Below, piece by piece: positions 27,268 through 36,320 of a stretch of 64,000 bases of DNA. Source of the stretch: Mycolicibacterium parafortuitum (lineage in GTDB: Bacteria; Actinomycetota; Actinomycetes; Mycobacteriales; Mycobacteriaceae); the NCBI RefSeq assembly GCF_010725485.1, contig NZ_AP022598.1:558001-622000 (forward strand), given 5' to 3'. The first letter of the stretch is position 1; each line of letters begins with the position of its first letter. Under the pieces are notes generated by a model that made no database searches, was not told where the DNA came from, and saw only the letters and a list, made by a program, of their open reading frames with translations. The translations under genes and the position numbers were made by a program.

Positions 27268-28326
27268 TCAGGGCGCGTCCGGCAACGCCAACCGGTGGAT
27301 GATCCGCAGCGTCGACCCGTACTGGTGGGCCAGCGACCCGGTCAGGTAAGGCAGGCCGTACTTCTCACACAGCGGACGGACCCGGCGGGAAATCTCGGCG
27401 AGACGGTTGCTCGGCAGGTCCGGGAACAGGTGATGCTCGATCTGGTAACACAGGTTGCCGCTGGCGAAGCCGAGCACCTTGCCGGCCTTGAAGTTCGCCG
27501 CACCGAGCATCTGTCGCAGATACCATTCGGCTCTGGTCTCGGTCTCGAGTACGTCGGCGGCGAACTTCTGGGTGCCGTCCGGGAAATGACCGCAGAAGAT
27601 CACCACGTAGGACCAAAGGTTGCGCAGCAGGTTGGCGACGGCGTTGGCCTTCATTGTGCGGCGCCAACGCTTGAAACTCAGCGCCGGCCACAGCACGTAG
27701 TCCTTGACACCCTGGCGGGCGATCTTGCCGCCCAAGAGTTTGAGCTGAGCCAGTTTCTCCGCCCGGGGACGGCCCAGGTCGACCCCGTGCAGTGCAATGC
27801 CCCACTCGAACGTCAACGCCAGCAACAGGTTCTGCAGCGGCTGCAGCAGGTAGCCGCGTCGCCACGGCTGGTCGGTGGTCACCCTCATCACGCCGAAACC
27901 GAGGTCGTCATCCTCGCCGAGCACGTTGCTGAACACGTGATGTCGGTAGTTGTGCGACTTCTTCCACTGCGACGAGACCGCGACCATGTCCCACTCCCAG
28001 GTGCTGGAGTGGATCTCCGGGTCGTTCATCCAATCCCACTGCCCGTGCGAGACGTTGTGGCCGATCTCCATGTTCTCCACGCTCTTGGCGAACCCGAGCG
28101 CGGCGGTCCCCAGCATCCAACCCGCCGTCGAACGGGTGGTCGCGATGATGAGCCGCGCCGCCACGTCGAGTGTCCGTTGGAACGAGATGGTGCGTCGGAT
28201 GTAGGCCGCATCGCGGGACCCCAGGGACTCCTCGATGTCGGCTCGGATCGAATCGAGCTCGCGCCCGAGACTTTCGATGTCTTCGGGGCTCAGATGCGTG
28301 TATCGGGCGATATCGGTGATGGCCAT
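27268..28326 (-). CDS. Membrane fatty acid (acyl-CoA/acyl-lipid) desaturase, copy 1
   Basis: This 352-aa di-iron membrane desaturase has three histidine boxes: GHNVSHGQWDW (~88), HNYRHH (~125) and QIEHHLFPDLP (~300). Hydrophobic segments are short, as in the linoleoyl-CoA/DesA3-like group. AGGACCCGCC precedes ATG 28326. A close paralogue lies at 34926-36107, with shared stretches such as FAKSVENMEIGHNVSHGQW and FASGNLCYQIEHH. It introduces a cis double bond into an acyl chain; position and substrate are not deducible. Confidence 0.92.
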   Translation of the reverse strand: MAITDIARYTHLSPEDIESLGRELDSIRADIEESLGSRDAAYIRRTISFQRTLDVAARLIIATTRSTAGWMLGTAALGFAKSVENMEIGHNVSHGQWDWMNDPEIHSSTWEWDMVAVSSQWKKSHNYRHHVFSNVLGEDDDLGFGVMRVTTDQPWRRGYLLQPLQNLLLALTFEWGIALHGVDLGRPRAEKLAQLKLLGGKIARQGVKDYVLWPALSFKRWRRTMKANAVANLLRNLWSYVVIFCGHFPDGTQKFAADVLETETRAEWYLRQMLGAANFKAGKVLGFASGNLCYQIEHHLFPDLPSNRLAEISRRVRPLCEKYGLPYLTGSLAHQYGSTLRIIHRLALPDAP

Positions 28327-28493
28327 GGCGGGTCCTAGCGTCGATCCAGCTGAAGGGCGCCGTTACAGACCCTGAAACCGAAAGGGATGAGAAACCGGTC
28401 GGCGGTGGCGTAGCGACAAGCGTTATCACGCCGACGGGTTCCTCCAGCATACCCGAGACCGGGCCGACCAAACGGCGGGAGACCGTACGGACC

Positions 28494-29972
28494 CTAGGGC
28501 CGCAACTCGGCCATCAGCCTCATCAGCGGCACGGTGGCCACACCGATGGCGCTGTCGCAGATCCCGACCGGGATCACCACGGTACCGGCGTGGATGAGGC
28601 CACCACACGAGTACACCACGTTCGGAACGTAGCCGTCGCGCTCGTCGGGCGCCGGGACCAGCAGCGGCCGCCGGAGACGACCGATCACCCGGGTCGGATC
28701 GTCGAGGTCGAGCAGGATCGCCCCGATGCTGTATGTGCGCATCGGCCCGACACCGTGGGTCAGCACCAGCCATCCCTCATCGGTTTCCATTGGGGGTCCG
28801 CAGTTTCCGAGTTGCAGCGTCTCCCACACCTCGGCCGGCTGTTGGCATCGCGACGAGGTCGTCCACACCGACAGGTGATCGGCGAACGCGACGGTGTTGG
28901 TCTCGCGATCCGACCTCGACATCGCGGCGTATCTGCCGCCGATCCGGCGGGGGAACAAACCGAGGCCCTTGTTCGCGGCGGCACGCCCGACGAGCGGGGC
29001 CGAGGTGAACGTCTGGAAGTCCGTGGTGGTGAGCAACTGCTGGCTGATGTGCGAGCCGCTGTAGGCGGTGTAGGTGGCGTGGTAACTCACCGAACCGTCG
29101 TCGTCGACGAACCGTACGAAGCGGGCATCCTCCATTCCGGCGTGCTCAGCTTCCATCGCCGGCCACAGCACCCGTTCGGAAAGCGCTACACCGGAGGAGA
29201 ATTCGACGGCATAGCAGCGGTCGGCGATGCCGCGGATCAGTGCGATGGTCTCCTCGGCATGTCCCCACATGGTCAGGTTGGCGTGCAGCCTGTCGAGCCG
29301 CTCGTCGAGATCGGATCTGGTGAACAGTTCACCGAGGCCGGCGAAGACGTAGTCGGCGGCTTCACCGTCGCGGCCTCGTTCGCGGAGCGCGACGCGAAAG
29401 ACGGCGGCGTCGAGCAAGGTGGGCTCGACCCGGCCGGTGGATGCGAACGGAGGCGGTTGGTCGATCGTGGCGTGCCCCCGCGCGTCGACGATGCCGGTGC
29501 GGAATCCGATCGTGGAGCGGTGGCCCTCGCCGATCCCACGCACGCTCATCACGAACCGCAGGCCGCCTTCGGCGACGTCGCTCTGGTCCGGATGCGCGAC
29601 GACGCTCGGATTGCACAGCGCCGCACCCTCGATCGCGTACTCGTTGGTGAACGTCGCGCCCAGCAGAAGCAACCGTGCTTCGTCGAGTCCGTGCTTCGGG
29701 TCGAGCCGGTCGGCAAGTTCGTCGGCATGTCTGCGAAACGTCCCGGCCAGATCGCGGTGGCGCCCGTCGAAGCGTGTCAGCACGTCGCGCAACGTCGTGC
29801 GCACCTCGTCGTCGGTCAGGGCCAGGATTCTCGACAACACGCTGCCTGCGCGGGAGTCCTGGGGTTCGAAACCCTCCTGGCCGGGCACGAACAGCCGGGT
29901 GACCACGCGGCGCGGGTCGGCCGACATCCGCTGCCGGCTGCGCGTCGCCAGCTGCTCTCCGGTGACCGTCAT
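28494..29972 (-). CDS. GH130-like glycoside phosphorylase/hydrolase
   Basis: This 492-aa protein ends an operon with two upstream genes. The C-terminal ~350 residues show a five-bladed-propeller pattern with GH130-like pieces (GMEDARFVRFVDDDGSVSYHATYTAY; NKGLGLFPRRIGGRYAAMSRSD; YVPNVVYSCGGLIHAG). GH130 enzymes phosphorolyse or hydrolyse beta-mannosides. The N-terminal ~140 residues are an extra helical domain. ATG 29972 overlaps the preceding stop by 4 bp, so the products are probably made together and act on the same glycan. The exact substrate is unknown. Confidence 0.8.
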   Translation of the reverse strand: MTVTGEQLATRSRQRMSADPRRVVTRLFVPGQEGFEPQDSRAGSVLSRILALTDDEVRTTLRDVLTRFDGRHRDLAGTFRRHADELADRLDPKHGLDEARLLLLGATFTNEYAIEGAALCNPSVVAHPDQSDVAEGGLRFVMSVRGIGEGHRSTIGFRTGIVDARGHATIDQPPPFASTGRVEPTLLDAAVFRVALRERGRDGEAADYVFAGLGELFTRSDLDERLDRLHANLTMWGHAEETIALIRGIADRCYAVEFSSGVALSERVLWPAMEAEHAGMEDARFVRFVDDDGSVSYHATYTAYSGSHISQQLLTTTDFQTFTSAPLVGRAAANKGLGLFPRRIGGRYAAMSRSDRETNTVAFADHLSVWTTSSRCQQPAEVWETLQLGNCGPPMETDEGWLVLTHGVGPMRTYSIGAILLDLDDPTRVIGRLRRPLLVPAPDERDGYVPNVVYSCGGLIHAGTVVIPVGICDSAIGVATVPLMRLMAELRP

Positions 29973-30991
29973 CGGGCGACCGGCGCCAAGGTGCGTGCGT
30001 GTTGCATGGTGGCGAGCACGGCGAGGGTGGACTCCGCGCCCTGGTTGAGATTCACCCGGTCGGCGTGCAGACCGTCGAAGCCGGCGCCGCTGCGCGGATC
30101 CCACATCGGCAAACCGAGGTCGTTGTCGCCCTGGAACCAGGCCACCGCGGCCATGACGCCCCCGGGCCAGATCGAGCTGGAGTCGGTGGCTGCCGCGCGT
30201 GCACATGCCTCGGCCAGGCTGGCGACCTCGATCGGTTGCTGGTCGAATCCGGGCGCGCTGTCTTCCGGTCCGCGTCCCGCGACGGGGGTGGGCGAGAGAT
30301 GACCGTTGGACGTCTCGACCCCCAGCAGCCATCGCAGCGCATCCAGGCCGCGCTGCCGCAGCGGAGCATGGTGCAGCGCCACCCCGGCGGCGATCATCGC
30401 CTCAGCCAGGGTCGCGTTCCCATAGGTGAGGCGCGGTTCGGGCCACGGCCATTCGGGGTGCTGAGGCGCCCGAGGCACCGAACGGGAGTAGTCGGCCAGC
30501 AGCTTGAGCGCGGCGACGTTCTGCTGGTCTGCGCCGAGCAGCTCGGCGGCGCCGATCGCGGCGAACGCCATCGCGCGCCGGTGCGGTGAGCGGGCCACGG
30601 CGGCGCGTTCGAACTGGATCGCCGCGAGCCGGCGAACCATCTCGACGGGGCTGTGCGCGGCGGCGGTGCCCAATCCCCAGATCGCACGCCCCCAGTGGTC
30701 GTCGGTGCTCGGCGCGTCCGTCCAGTGGCCGCCTGCGCTCATCCTGTTGTGACAGGTGCCGTCGGCCCACTGGGCGCGACCCAGGAAGGAAAGCGCGTTG
30801 GTGGCAAGCCGTTTCACCTCGGCGGTCGGCTCGGGTTCGCGCGCGGTGACCACCAGCACCCTGGCCATATCGTCGGTGCAGTACCCGTGGTCGCGACGAG
30901 GTTCGGCGAGCAGCGCGTGCTCGAAGGTGGCGCGATGGTCCGTCAGGCGCAGCAGGTGGCTGAACACCGGTTGCGGTACCGCCCCGATCAC
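29969..30991 (-). CDS. (alpha/alpha)6-barrel-like protein coupled to GT4 and GH130
   Basis: This 340-aa soluble, mostly helical protein has repeated helix pairs and motifs DHGYCTDDMARVLVVTARE, GTCHNRMSAGGHW, DDHWGRAIWGLG, WPWPEPRLTYGNATLAEA and LNQGAEST. These resemble glucoamylase-like toroid enzymes often encoded next to family 4 glycosyltransferases. GTG 30991 overlaps the GT4 stop and its own stop overlaps the GH130 ATG (4 bp each), so the three form one translationally coupled unit. Catalytic activity is not proven; the acidic residues in the listed motifs are candidates. Confidence 0.7.
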   Translation of the reverse strand: MIGAVPQPVFSHLLRLTDHRATFEHALLAEPRRDHGYCTDDMARVLVVTAREPEPTAEVKRLATNALSFLGRAQWADGTCHNRMSAGGHWTDAPSTDDHWGRAIWGLGTAAAHSPVEMVRRLAAIQFERAAVARSPHRRAMAFAAIGAAELLGADQQNVAALKLLADYSRSVPRAPQHPEWPWPEPRLTYGNATLAEAMIAAGVALHHAPLRQRGLDALRWLLGVETSNGHLSPTPVAGRGPEDSAPGFDQQPIEVASLAEACARAAATDSSSIWPGGVMAAVAWFQGDNDLGLPMWDPRSGAGFDGLHADRVNLNQGAESTLAVLATMQHARTLAPVAR

Positions 30992-32121
30992 GGTGCGGCC
31001 AGCCGCTCCGCGACGAGATGCCGGGCCAGCTCGACGTACGCGTCGGCGACCACCGGCCAGGCCGTCGCGGGCGCCAGATGGCTTGCCGCAGAGGCCATGG
31101 CGTCGGCAGTGCGTGGGTCGGTCAGTAGTTGCCGCAGCGCCTCGACCAGCGCCCGTGGGTCGTCGTGGCCGACGACGGTGCCCGCTCCGCTGCCGAGCAC
31201 CTCCACCGCATGGGGGAAGGCGGTCGCGATGACCGGTCGCCCGTTGGCGACGGAGTCGATCAGCACACCCGAGGTGACCTGGTCCCTGGAGTCGTACGGC
31301 AGGACCACCACCGCCGCGCCGCGCAACAGCGCGGTCAGCTCCTGCGGGGTGCGGTAGGCCGGGTCGAAGCTCACCGAATCGGCGACACCGAGCCGCTGGG
31401 CGTGGGCGATGAGGCCGTTCCGATAGGCTTCCCCCTCGGTGGCGAGCACCTTCGGGTGGGTACGGCCGGCGATCAGGTAGCGCGGCGGCCCGGGAAGATC
31501 GGCCAGCGCGGCCATCGCGTCGATGACGCGTTCGACGCCCTTGCCGGGGCCGAGTAGACCCCAGGTCAGGATGGTCGGCCGTCCGGGCGGTGCCGGCACG
31601 ATATCCGCCGGTAGCGCCGCGCCGTGCGGGATGACGGTCACCTTCGACGGGTCGATGCCGTAACCCGCGCACAACAGGGTCCGCGCCGACGCCGACATCA
31701 CGACCGCGCGCCCCGCCCGGGCGACCACGGCCTCGAGGACCGAACGTTGGTGCGATGCAGGATCTTTGAGCACTGTGTGCAGCACGACGATCGATGGCAC
31801 ACGCAGGGCACCCATGATCTCGACGACCTCGTCGCCGTCGGTGCCGCCGTAGATGCCGTACTCGTGCTGGATGACGGCGACATCGCTGAGGTTGAGCCAT
31901 TCCGATGCCGCGGCGACCGAGGACGCCGAGCCGTTGACCAGCTCTCCCACCACACCGCCGGCCGCAGAGGCCGTCCCGTCGGCGATGCGCACGATGCTGA
32001 CGTCGACGCCCTTGGCCGTCAACCCATCGGCAAGCGCGGCGCTGAACGTCGCAAGGCCGCATACCGTCGGCACGTAGGTGCTGAGGATGCCGACACTCGG
32101 CACATAGGAAAAGCCCTGCAT
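30988..32121 (-). CDS. GT4-family glycosyltransferase, copy 1
   Basis: Translation from ATG 32121 gives 377 aa; GTG 32139 or an upstream TTG are other starts. It has a GT-B fold: the N-terminal donor loop VPTVCGLATFSAALADGL, central VIPHGAALP, GLLGPGKGVERVIDA, and C-terminal YDSRDQVTSGVLIDSVANGRPV. These are features of retaining GT4 enzymes using nucleotide sugars. It heads the three-gene operon with the toroid protein and GH130, suggesting synthesis and turnover of one oligosaccharide. A second, very similar GT4 is at 37558-38727. Confidence 0.88.
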   Translation of the reverse strand: MQGFSYVPSVGILSTYVPTVCGLATFSAALADGLTAKGVDVSIVRIADGTASAAGGVVGELVNGSASSVAAASEWLNLSDVAVIQHEYGIYGGTDGDEVVEIMGALRVPSIVVLHTVLKDPASHQRSVLEAVVARAGRAVVMSASARTLLCAGYGIDPSKVTVIPHGAALPADIVPAPPGRPTILTWGLLGPGKGVERVIDAMAALADLPGPPRYLIAGRTHPKVLATEGEAYRNGLIAHAQRLGVADSVSFDPAYRTPQELTALLRGAAVVVLPYDSRDQVTSGVLIDSVANGRPVIATAFPHAVEVLGSGAGTVVGHDDPRALVEALRQLLTDPRTADAMASAASHLAPATAWPVVADAYVELARHLVAERLAAP

Positions 32122-32590
32122 TCCAAAGGGTGCGACCACATGATCGACTGACGGAGCATTCAAGATAGTCCCGACCGGACTGTTGCCACCGGCGTGGCCG
32201 GCGTGTGTGGAGACTCGGGGAGAACACCACGACGCGGTAAGTGCACTCAACCGAACTGCTGGGATTGCCAGCTTCCGCCAGCCTACACCTCGCCCTACCA
32301 CGAGCCCGTTTGCCGACTTCGATGCACTAATCCCCCACTTCAGGCTTGATTCGCGCTACGGTTCGGACTGGGTTGATTTCCAGCCCCACGGAAACGTCGC
32401 GGCGGCGACCCGGTCCCGCCGAACCAAACCTCGACGTCAGCCGCCATTCACGGTTTGCGACACACTCGGGGTTCACGGCGACGGCGGACATCTCTGCACT
32501 CTCCCCGCGGGCCCCGGCGGCACCGCACCCGAGGCGGGCCACGACATCAGAGCACGTACCTGTGCGCACCACTGTCATGAAGGGCTGCCG
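32122..32590. promoter_or_regulatory. Divergent region between the GT4 operon and the acyl-CoA/AMP ligase
   Basis: About 470 bp separates the two divergent starts. Long frames cross it as upstream extensions of both genes, but none looks conserved. The middle (around 32300-32400) is lower in GC than the genes and is the likely place for both promoters. GAAGGG at 32579-32584 is the ligase ribosome site. I see no clear operator. Confidence 0.3.
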
Positions 32591-34225
32591 ATGAGCCAGT
32601 TCACCGAAACCATGTACGCCAATGCCCACCGCAGTACGAAGGGCATCAACACCGGCGAGCCCCACGCACCGGTCCGCCATTCCTGGGAGGAGGTCCACCA
32701 GCGCGCCCGCCGGATCGCCGGCGGGCTGGCCGCCGCCGGTGTCGGCCCCGGTGACGCGGTCGCGATGCTGGCCGGCGCCCCGGTCGAGATCGCTCCGGCC
32801 GCACAGGGCGTGTGGATGCGAGGTGCCAGCGTGACCATGCTGCATCAGCCCACACCACGTACCAACCTGGTGCGCTGGGCCGAAGAGACCACCGCCGTCA
32901 TCGAGATGATCTCGGCCACCGCCGTGATCATCTCCGATCCGTTCATGGCCGCCGCGCCGGTACTGGCCGAGCTCGGCATCGGCGTGCTGAGCATCGCCGA
33001 CCTGCTGACCACCGAGCCGATCGATCCCGTTGACACCCACGACGACGACATCGCGCTGATGCAGTTGACCAGTGGCTCCACTGGATCCCCCAAGGCGGTC
33101 CAGATCTCCCACGCCAACATCGTCGCCAACGCCGTCGCGATGACCGAGGGATGCGACTTCGACGTCGACACCGACGTGATCGTCAGCTGGCTGCCGTGTT
33201 TCCACGATATGGGCATGACCGGCTATCTGACTGTGCCGATGTACTTCGGCGCCGAGCTGGTCAAGATCACTCCAATGGACTTCTTGAACGATATTCTGTT
33301 GTGGCCCAGGCTGATCGACAAGTACCGCGGCACCATGACCGCCGCGCCCAACTTCGCCTACAACCTGCTCGCCCGGCGGCTGCGCCGACAGGCCACCCCG
33401 GGAGAATTCGACCTGTCCTCGCTGCGGTGGGCGCTCTCCGGCGCCGAGCAGGTCGACCCGGACGACGTCGCGGATCTGTGCGCGGCAGGTGCCCCGTTCG
33501 GCCTCAAACCCGAGGCGGTGATCCCCGCCTACGGGATGGCCGAGACGACGGTCGCTGTGTCGTTCTCCGAATGCGGCGGCGGCATGGTCGTCGACGAGGT
33601 GGACGCCGACCTGCTCGCCGTCCTGCACCGTGCGGTCCCCGCGACGAAAGGGCACACCCGCCGCCTGGTCACCCTGGGCCGGCCCTTGGCCGGACTGGAG
33701 CTGCGCGTGGTCGACGAATACGGCTGCGTGCTACACCCCCGGGGCGTCGGCGTCATCGAGGTGCGCGGGGCATCGGTCACCGCCGGATACATCACCGCCG
33801 CCGGATTCATTGCCGCACAGGATGAGCGGGGCTGGTACGACACCGGCGACCTCGGTTACCTGACCGAGGCCGGCGACGTGGTGGTGTGCGGGCGCCTCAA
33901 GGACGTCATCATCATGGCCGGCCGCAACATCTACCCCGCCGACATCGAGCGCGCCGCGGCCCGTGTCGCAGGGGTGCGGCCCGGATGCGCCGTCGCGGTG
34001 CGCCTCGACGCCGGACGATCACGGGAGACTTTTGCAGTCGCCGTGGAATGCAAGGACTTCCAAGACCAGGCGCAGGTGCGCCGGGTCGAACACCAGGTCG
34101 CGCATGAGGTGTTCGCCGAAGTGGACATGCGCCCGCGCAGCGTGGTGGTGCTCAAACCCGGCACGATCCCGAAGACCCCGTCGGGGAAGCTGCGCCGCGC
34201 GCATGCGCACTCGCTGGTCTGCTGA
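32591..34225 (+). CDS. Acyl-CoA synthetase / fatty acyl-AMP ligase (FadD-like)
   Basis: This 544-aa ANL-superfamily adenylating enzyme carries the P-loop [12 protein letters not shown] (~155-166), core motifs YGMAETTV and [10 protein letters not shown], hinge [20 protein letters not shown], and the C-terminal lysine in TPSGKLRR. It activates a fatty or carboxylic acid as acyl-AMP, then usually transfers it to CoA. GAAGGG lies 7 bp before ATG 32591. The desaturases and WS/DGAT nearby place it in lipid metabolism. Substrate length cannot be told. Confidence 0.9.
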   Translation: MSQFTETMYANAHRSTKGINTGEPHAPVRHSWEEVHQRARRIAGGLAAAGVGPGDAVAMLAGAPVEIAPAAQGVWMRGASVTMLHQPTPRTNLVRWAEETTAVIEMISATAVIISDPFMAAAPVLAELGIGVLSIADLLTTEPIDPVDTHDDDIALMQLTSGSTGSPKAVQISHANIVANAVAMTEGCDFDVDTDVIVSWLPCFHDMGMTGYLTVPMYFGAELVKITPMDFLNDILLWPRLIDKYRGTMTAAPNFAYNLLARRLRRQATPGEFDLSSLRWALSGAEQVDPDDVADLCAAGAPFGLKPEAVIPAYGMAETTVAVSFSECGGGMVVDEVDADLLAVLHRAVPATKGHTRRLVTLGRPLAGLELRVVDEYGCVLHPRGVGVIEVRGASVTAGYITAAGFIAAQDERGWYDTGDLGYLTEAGDVVVCGRLKDVIIMAGRNIYPADIERAAARVAGVRPGCAVAVRLDAGRSRETFAVAVECKDFQDQAQVRRVEHQVAHEVFAEVDMRPRSVVVLKPGTIPKTPSGKLRRAHAHSLVC

Positions 34226-34239
34226 GCGAGCACCGTCAT

Positions 34240-34530
34240 ATGACACGATGGTGGATTTCGACGCGGATGACCAGGGTAGCGGGACTGGTCGCCGGCGCCT
34301 GAGCTTGCCGACCGGATCAGCCGCCAGAAACCTGTCGCGGCCGAGTCCAGGCTGACCTCGGCCTGCGACAGCGCGTCGAGTTCTGCCCAGGCGCCGTTGT
34401 CGGGGTCGTCGATGGCGGCGTGCAGGTCGGTGCCGAGAAGCGCGAGCGCAGAGGGCGCGCAGCGCCCGATCAGCGCCGAAAACGCCGTTTCTGCCAGCGC
34501 TTTTCGTCGCCGTCGACCTCTGCCCAGGCG
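34240..34530 (-). pseudogene. Possible remnant coding frame without a start codon
   Basis: A minus-strand frame stays open for ~290 bp and reads like protein (ETAFSALIGRCAPSALALL, then DLHAAIDDPDNGAWAELDAL), but no ATG, GTG or TTG lies upstream within it. It overlaps the end of the 65-aa gene in another frame. It may be the decayed tail of a lost gene or a GC-rich chance frame. Confidence 0.2.
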
Positions 34531-34667
34531 CCGGCCGCGTAGCTGCGCGCGGCCCTGGCGCCTACTCGGACGACGTCGAGCGCCCCGTCGTCGTGCTTGA
34601 CGTAGGCGTCGCCGAATCGCAGGTATTCGTCGACTCTGCCGTCAGGCAGTTTCACTATGACCGTCAC
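34470..34667 (-). CDS. Small conserved mycobacterial protein, 65 aa
   Basis: GTG 34667 is preceded by GGAGGTGAG at ideal spacing. The peptide (VTVIVKLPDGRVDEYLRFGD ... KRWQKRRFRR) begins as two beta strands and ends very basic. There is no membrane or signal segment. It sits just downstream of the DUF6307-like gene on the same strand (43-bp gap), so the two may be co-transcribed. Function unknown. Confidence 0.65.
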   Translation of the reverse strand: MTVIVKLPDGRVDEYLRFGDAYVKHDDGALDVVRVGARAARSYAAGAWAEVDGDEKRWQKRRFRR

Positions 34668-34710
34668 CGCCGCTCACCTCCACGCCGAGTGGTTCTGCGA
34701 ACCGGACTGC

Positions 34711-34872
34711 TCAGCGCACCTTCTCGGGTATCGAGTCGAGCACGTGCAACACGCGTACCGCCAACTCCCCCGCGGCTTTGTCACCGAGTTTCGAGTTGTC
34801 CTTGATGGCGTTCTGCACCAGCGCGACGCGCTTCTCGTAGGGAGATCGGAATGTTTGTGGCGAAGCCATCAT
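34711..34872 (-). CDS. Small DUF6307-like protein, 53 aa
   Basis: The protein begins MMASPQTFRSPYEKRVALVQ and ends RVLHVLDSIPEKVR. It is predicted all-helical and soluble. AAAGGA precedes the ATG at suitable spacing. The sequence fits my memory of the actinobacterial DUF6307 family, which has no known function. It lies 53 bp downstream of the second desaturase on the same strand. Confidence 0.7.
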   Translation of the reverse strand: MMASPQTFRSPYEKRVALVQNAIKDNSKLGDKAAGELAVRVLHVLDSIPEKVR

Positions 34873-34925
34873 GAAATCCTTTTGAAGTCGGGCCTGTTCA
34901 CTCGAAATCGAGTTGCCCGATACCT

Positions 34926-36107
34926 TCAACGTACGCTGTTTCGCCCCGAAGCGGGTGGATAAGGTGCTGCCGAGGGGGCATCGTGAAATTTCTTCTCCGA
35001 AGCCGTCTCCGGGGCGTCGTCACTGGTTGCAGTCAGAAACCGGTCGGGCAGGGCGAGCTTGTGAATAGTGCGCAGCGTCTGAAAGTACTGGCGTGCAAGC
35101 GATCCGGTGGTGTACGGCAGCCCGTACCGGGCGCAGATCTCCTGCACCCGGACCGCGATCTGGGCGTAGCGATTGCTCGGCAGATCAGGGAACAGGTGAT
35201 GCTCGATCTGGTAGCACAGGTTGCCGCTGGCGAACGCCAGGAACCGGCCCGCGGTGAAGTTCGCCGCACTCAGGATCTGGTGCAGGTACCAATCACCGCG
35301 ACCGTCCCGTTCGATGACATCCGGGGTGAACTTCTCGGCCCCGTCCGGGAAATGCCCGCAGAAGATCACGACGTACGCCCACAGATTCCTGCCGAGGTTG
35401 GCGCTTGCATTGGCCAGTAACGTTCTGCGCCATCGCTTTCCGCTCAGCGCCGGCATCAGCACGTAGTCCTTGGTCACCTGCCGGACGATCTTCCTGCCCA
35501 GCTCAGCTCTCTGCTCGGCCAGCCGGACGGTGTCCGGCAGGAGCCGGTCGCGTTCGGAGTGGATGCCGTGCAGCGCTATTCCCCATTCGAAAATCAGTGC
35601 CAGGAGAATGTTTCGGAGCGGCTGAAGCAGGTGGACGGGCTGCCAGGGTTCGTCGCGGGTCATCCGCATGATGCCGAACCCGAGGTCGTCGTCGACCCCC
35701 ACGACGTTCGTCAGGACGTGATGGCGGTAATTGTGCGAGTACCTCCACTGCGAGGAGACCGCCACCATGTCCCACTCCCACGTCGCGGAGTGGATCTCGG
35801 GATCGTTCATCCAGTCCCACTGACCGTGGGACACATTGTGCCCGATCTCCATGTTCTCCACGCTCTTGGCGAACGCCAGAGCCGCCGTCCCCGCCACCAC
35901 CGCGGCGCGGGACCGACTACAGGCGATCACCCCACGGGCGACCACCTCGAGTACCCGCTGGAACGCGATGGTGCGCCGGATGTAGGCCGCATCGCGTTCA
36001 CCGAGCGACCCCTCGATATCCCGGCGAACTTGGTCGAGTTCCCGTCCGAGTGCGTCGATGTCCTCTCTGCTCAGATGCGTGTAGGCCGCGAGATCGGCGA
36101 TGGCCAA
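34926..36107 (-). CDS. Membrane fatty acid desaturase, copy 2
   Basis: This ~393-aa protein carries the same three histidine boxes as the copy at 27268-28326 (GHNVSHGQWDW, HNYRHH, QIEHHLFPDLP) plus a ~30-residue C-terminal extension. Alignment with the paralogue (MAITDIARYTHLS against LAIADLAAYTHLS) puts the start at TTG 36107, a weak codon. It has a small insertion after EWGIALHG (HSERDRLLPDTVRLAEQR). The two copies probably differ in substrate or condition of use. It is divergent from the dehydrogenase gene at 36321. Confidence 0.9.
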   Translation of the reverse strand: MAIADLAAYTHLSREDIDALGRELDQVRRDIEGSLGERDAAYIRRTIAFQRVLEVVARGVIACSRSRAAVVAGTAALAFAKSVENMEIGHNVSHGQWDWMNDPEIHSATWEWDMVAVSSQWRYSHNYRHHVLTNVVGVDDDLGFGIMRMTRDEPWQPVHLLQPLRNILLALIFEWGIALHGIHSERDRLLPDTVRLAEQRAELGRKIVRQVTKDYVLMPALSGKRWRRTLLANASANLGRNLWAYVVIFCGHFPDGAEKFTPDVIERDGRGDWYLHQILSAANFTAGRFLAFASGNLCYQIEHHLFPDLPSNRYAQIAVRVQEICARYGLPYTTGSLARQYFQTLRTIHKLALPDRFLTATSDDAPETASEKKFHDAPSAAPYPPASGRNSVR

Positions 36108-36320
36108 ACGATTCCCGCCAATCGGTGTCAATGAGTGGAGCGTCAGGGCTGTGCGTCGAACCCAACAGATGCGGACCACCGGCAAGGCCTCGACGGGCAG
36201 AGCCAGCGTATCGGCACCCCACAGCCTAGTGAGGCTCAACCCGCGCGTCAACGGATCCGGAAAAACGGCGCCGGGAGGTAGGCTGGTCCGGTCGGGACCA
36301 TCCACAGGTCCCGAGGTTAG

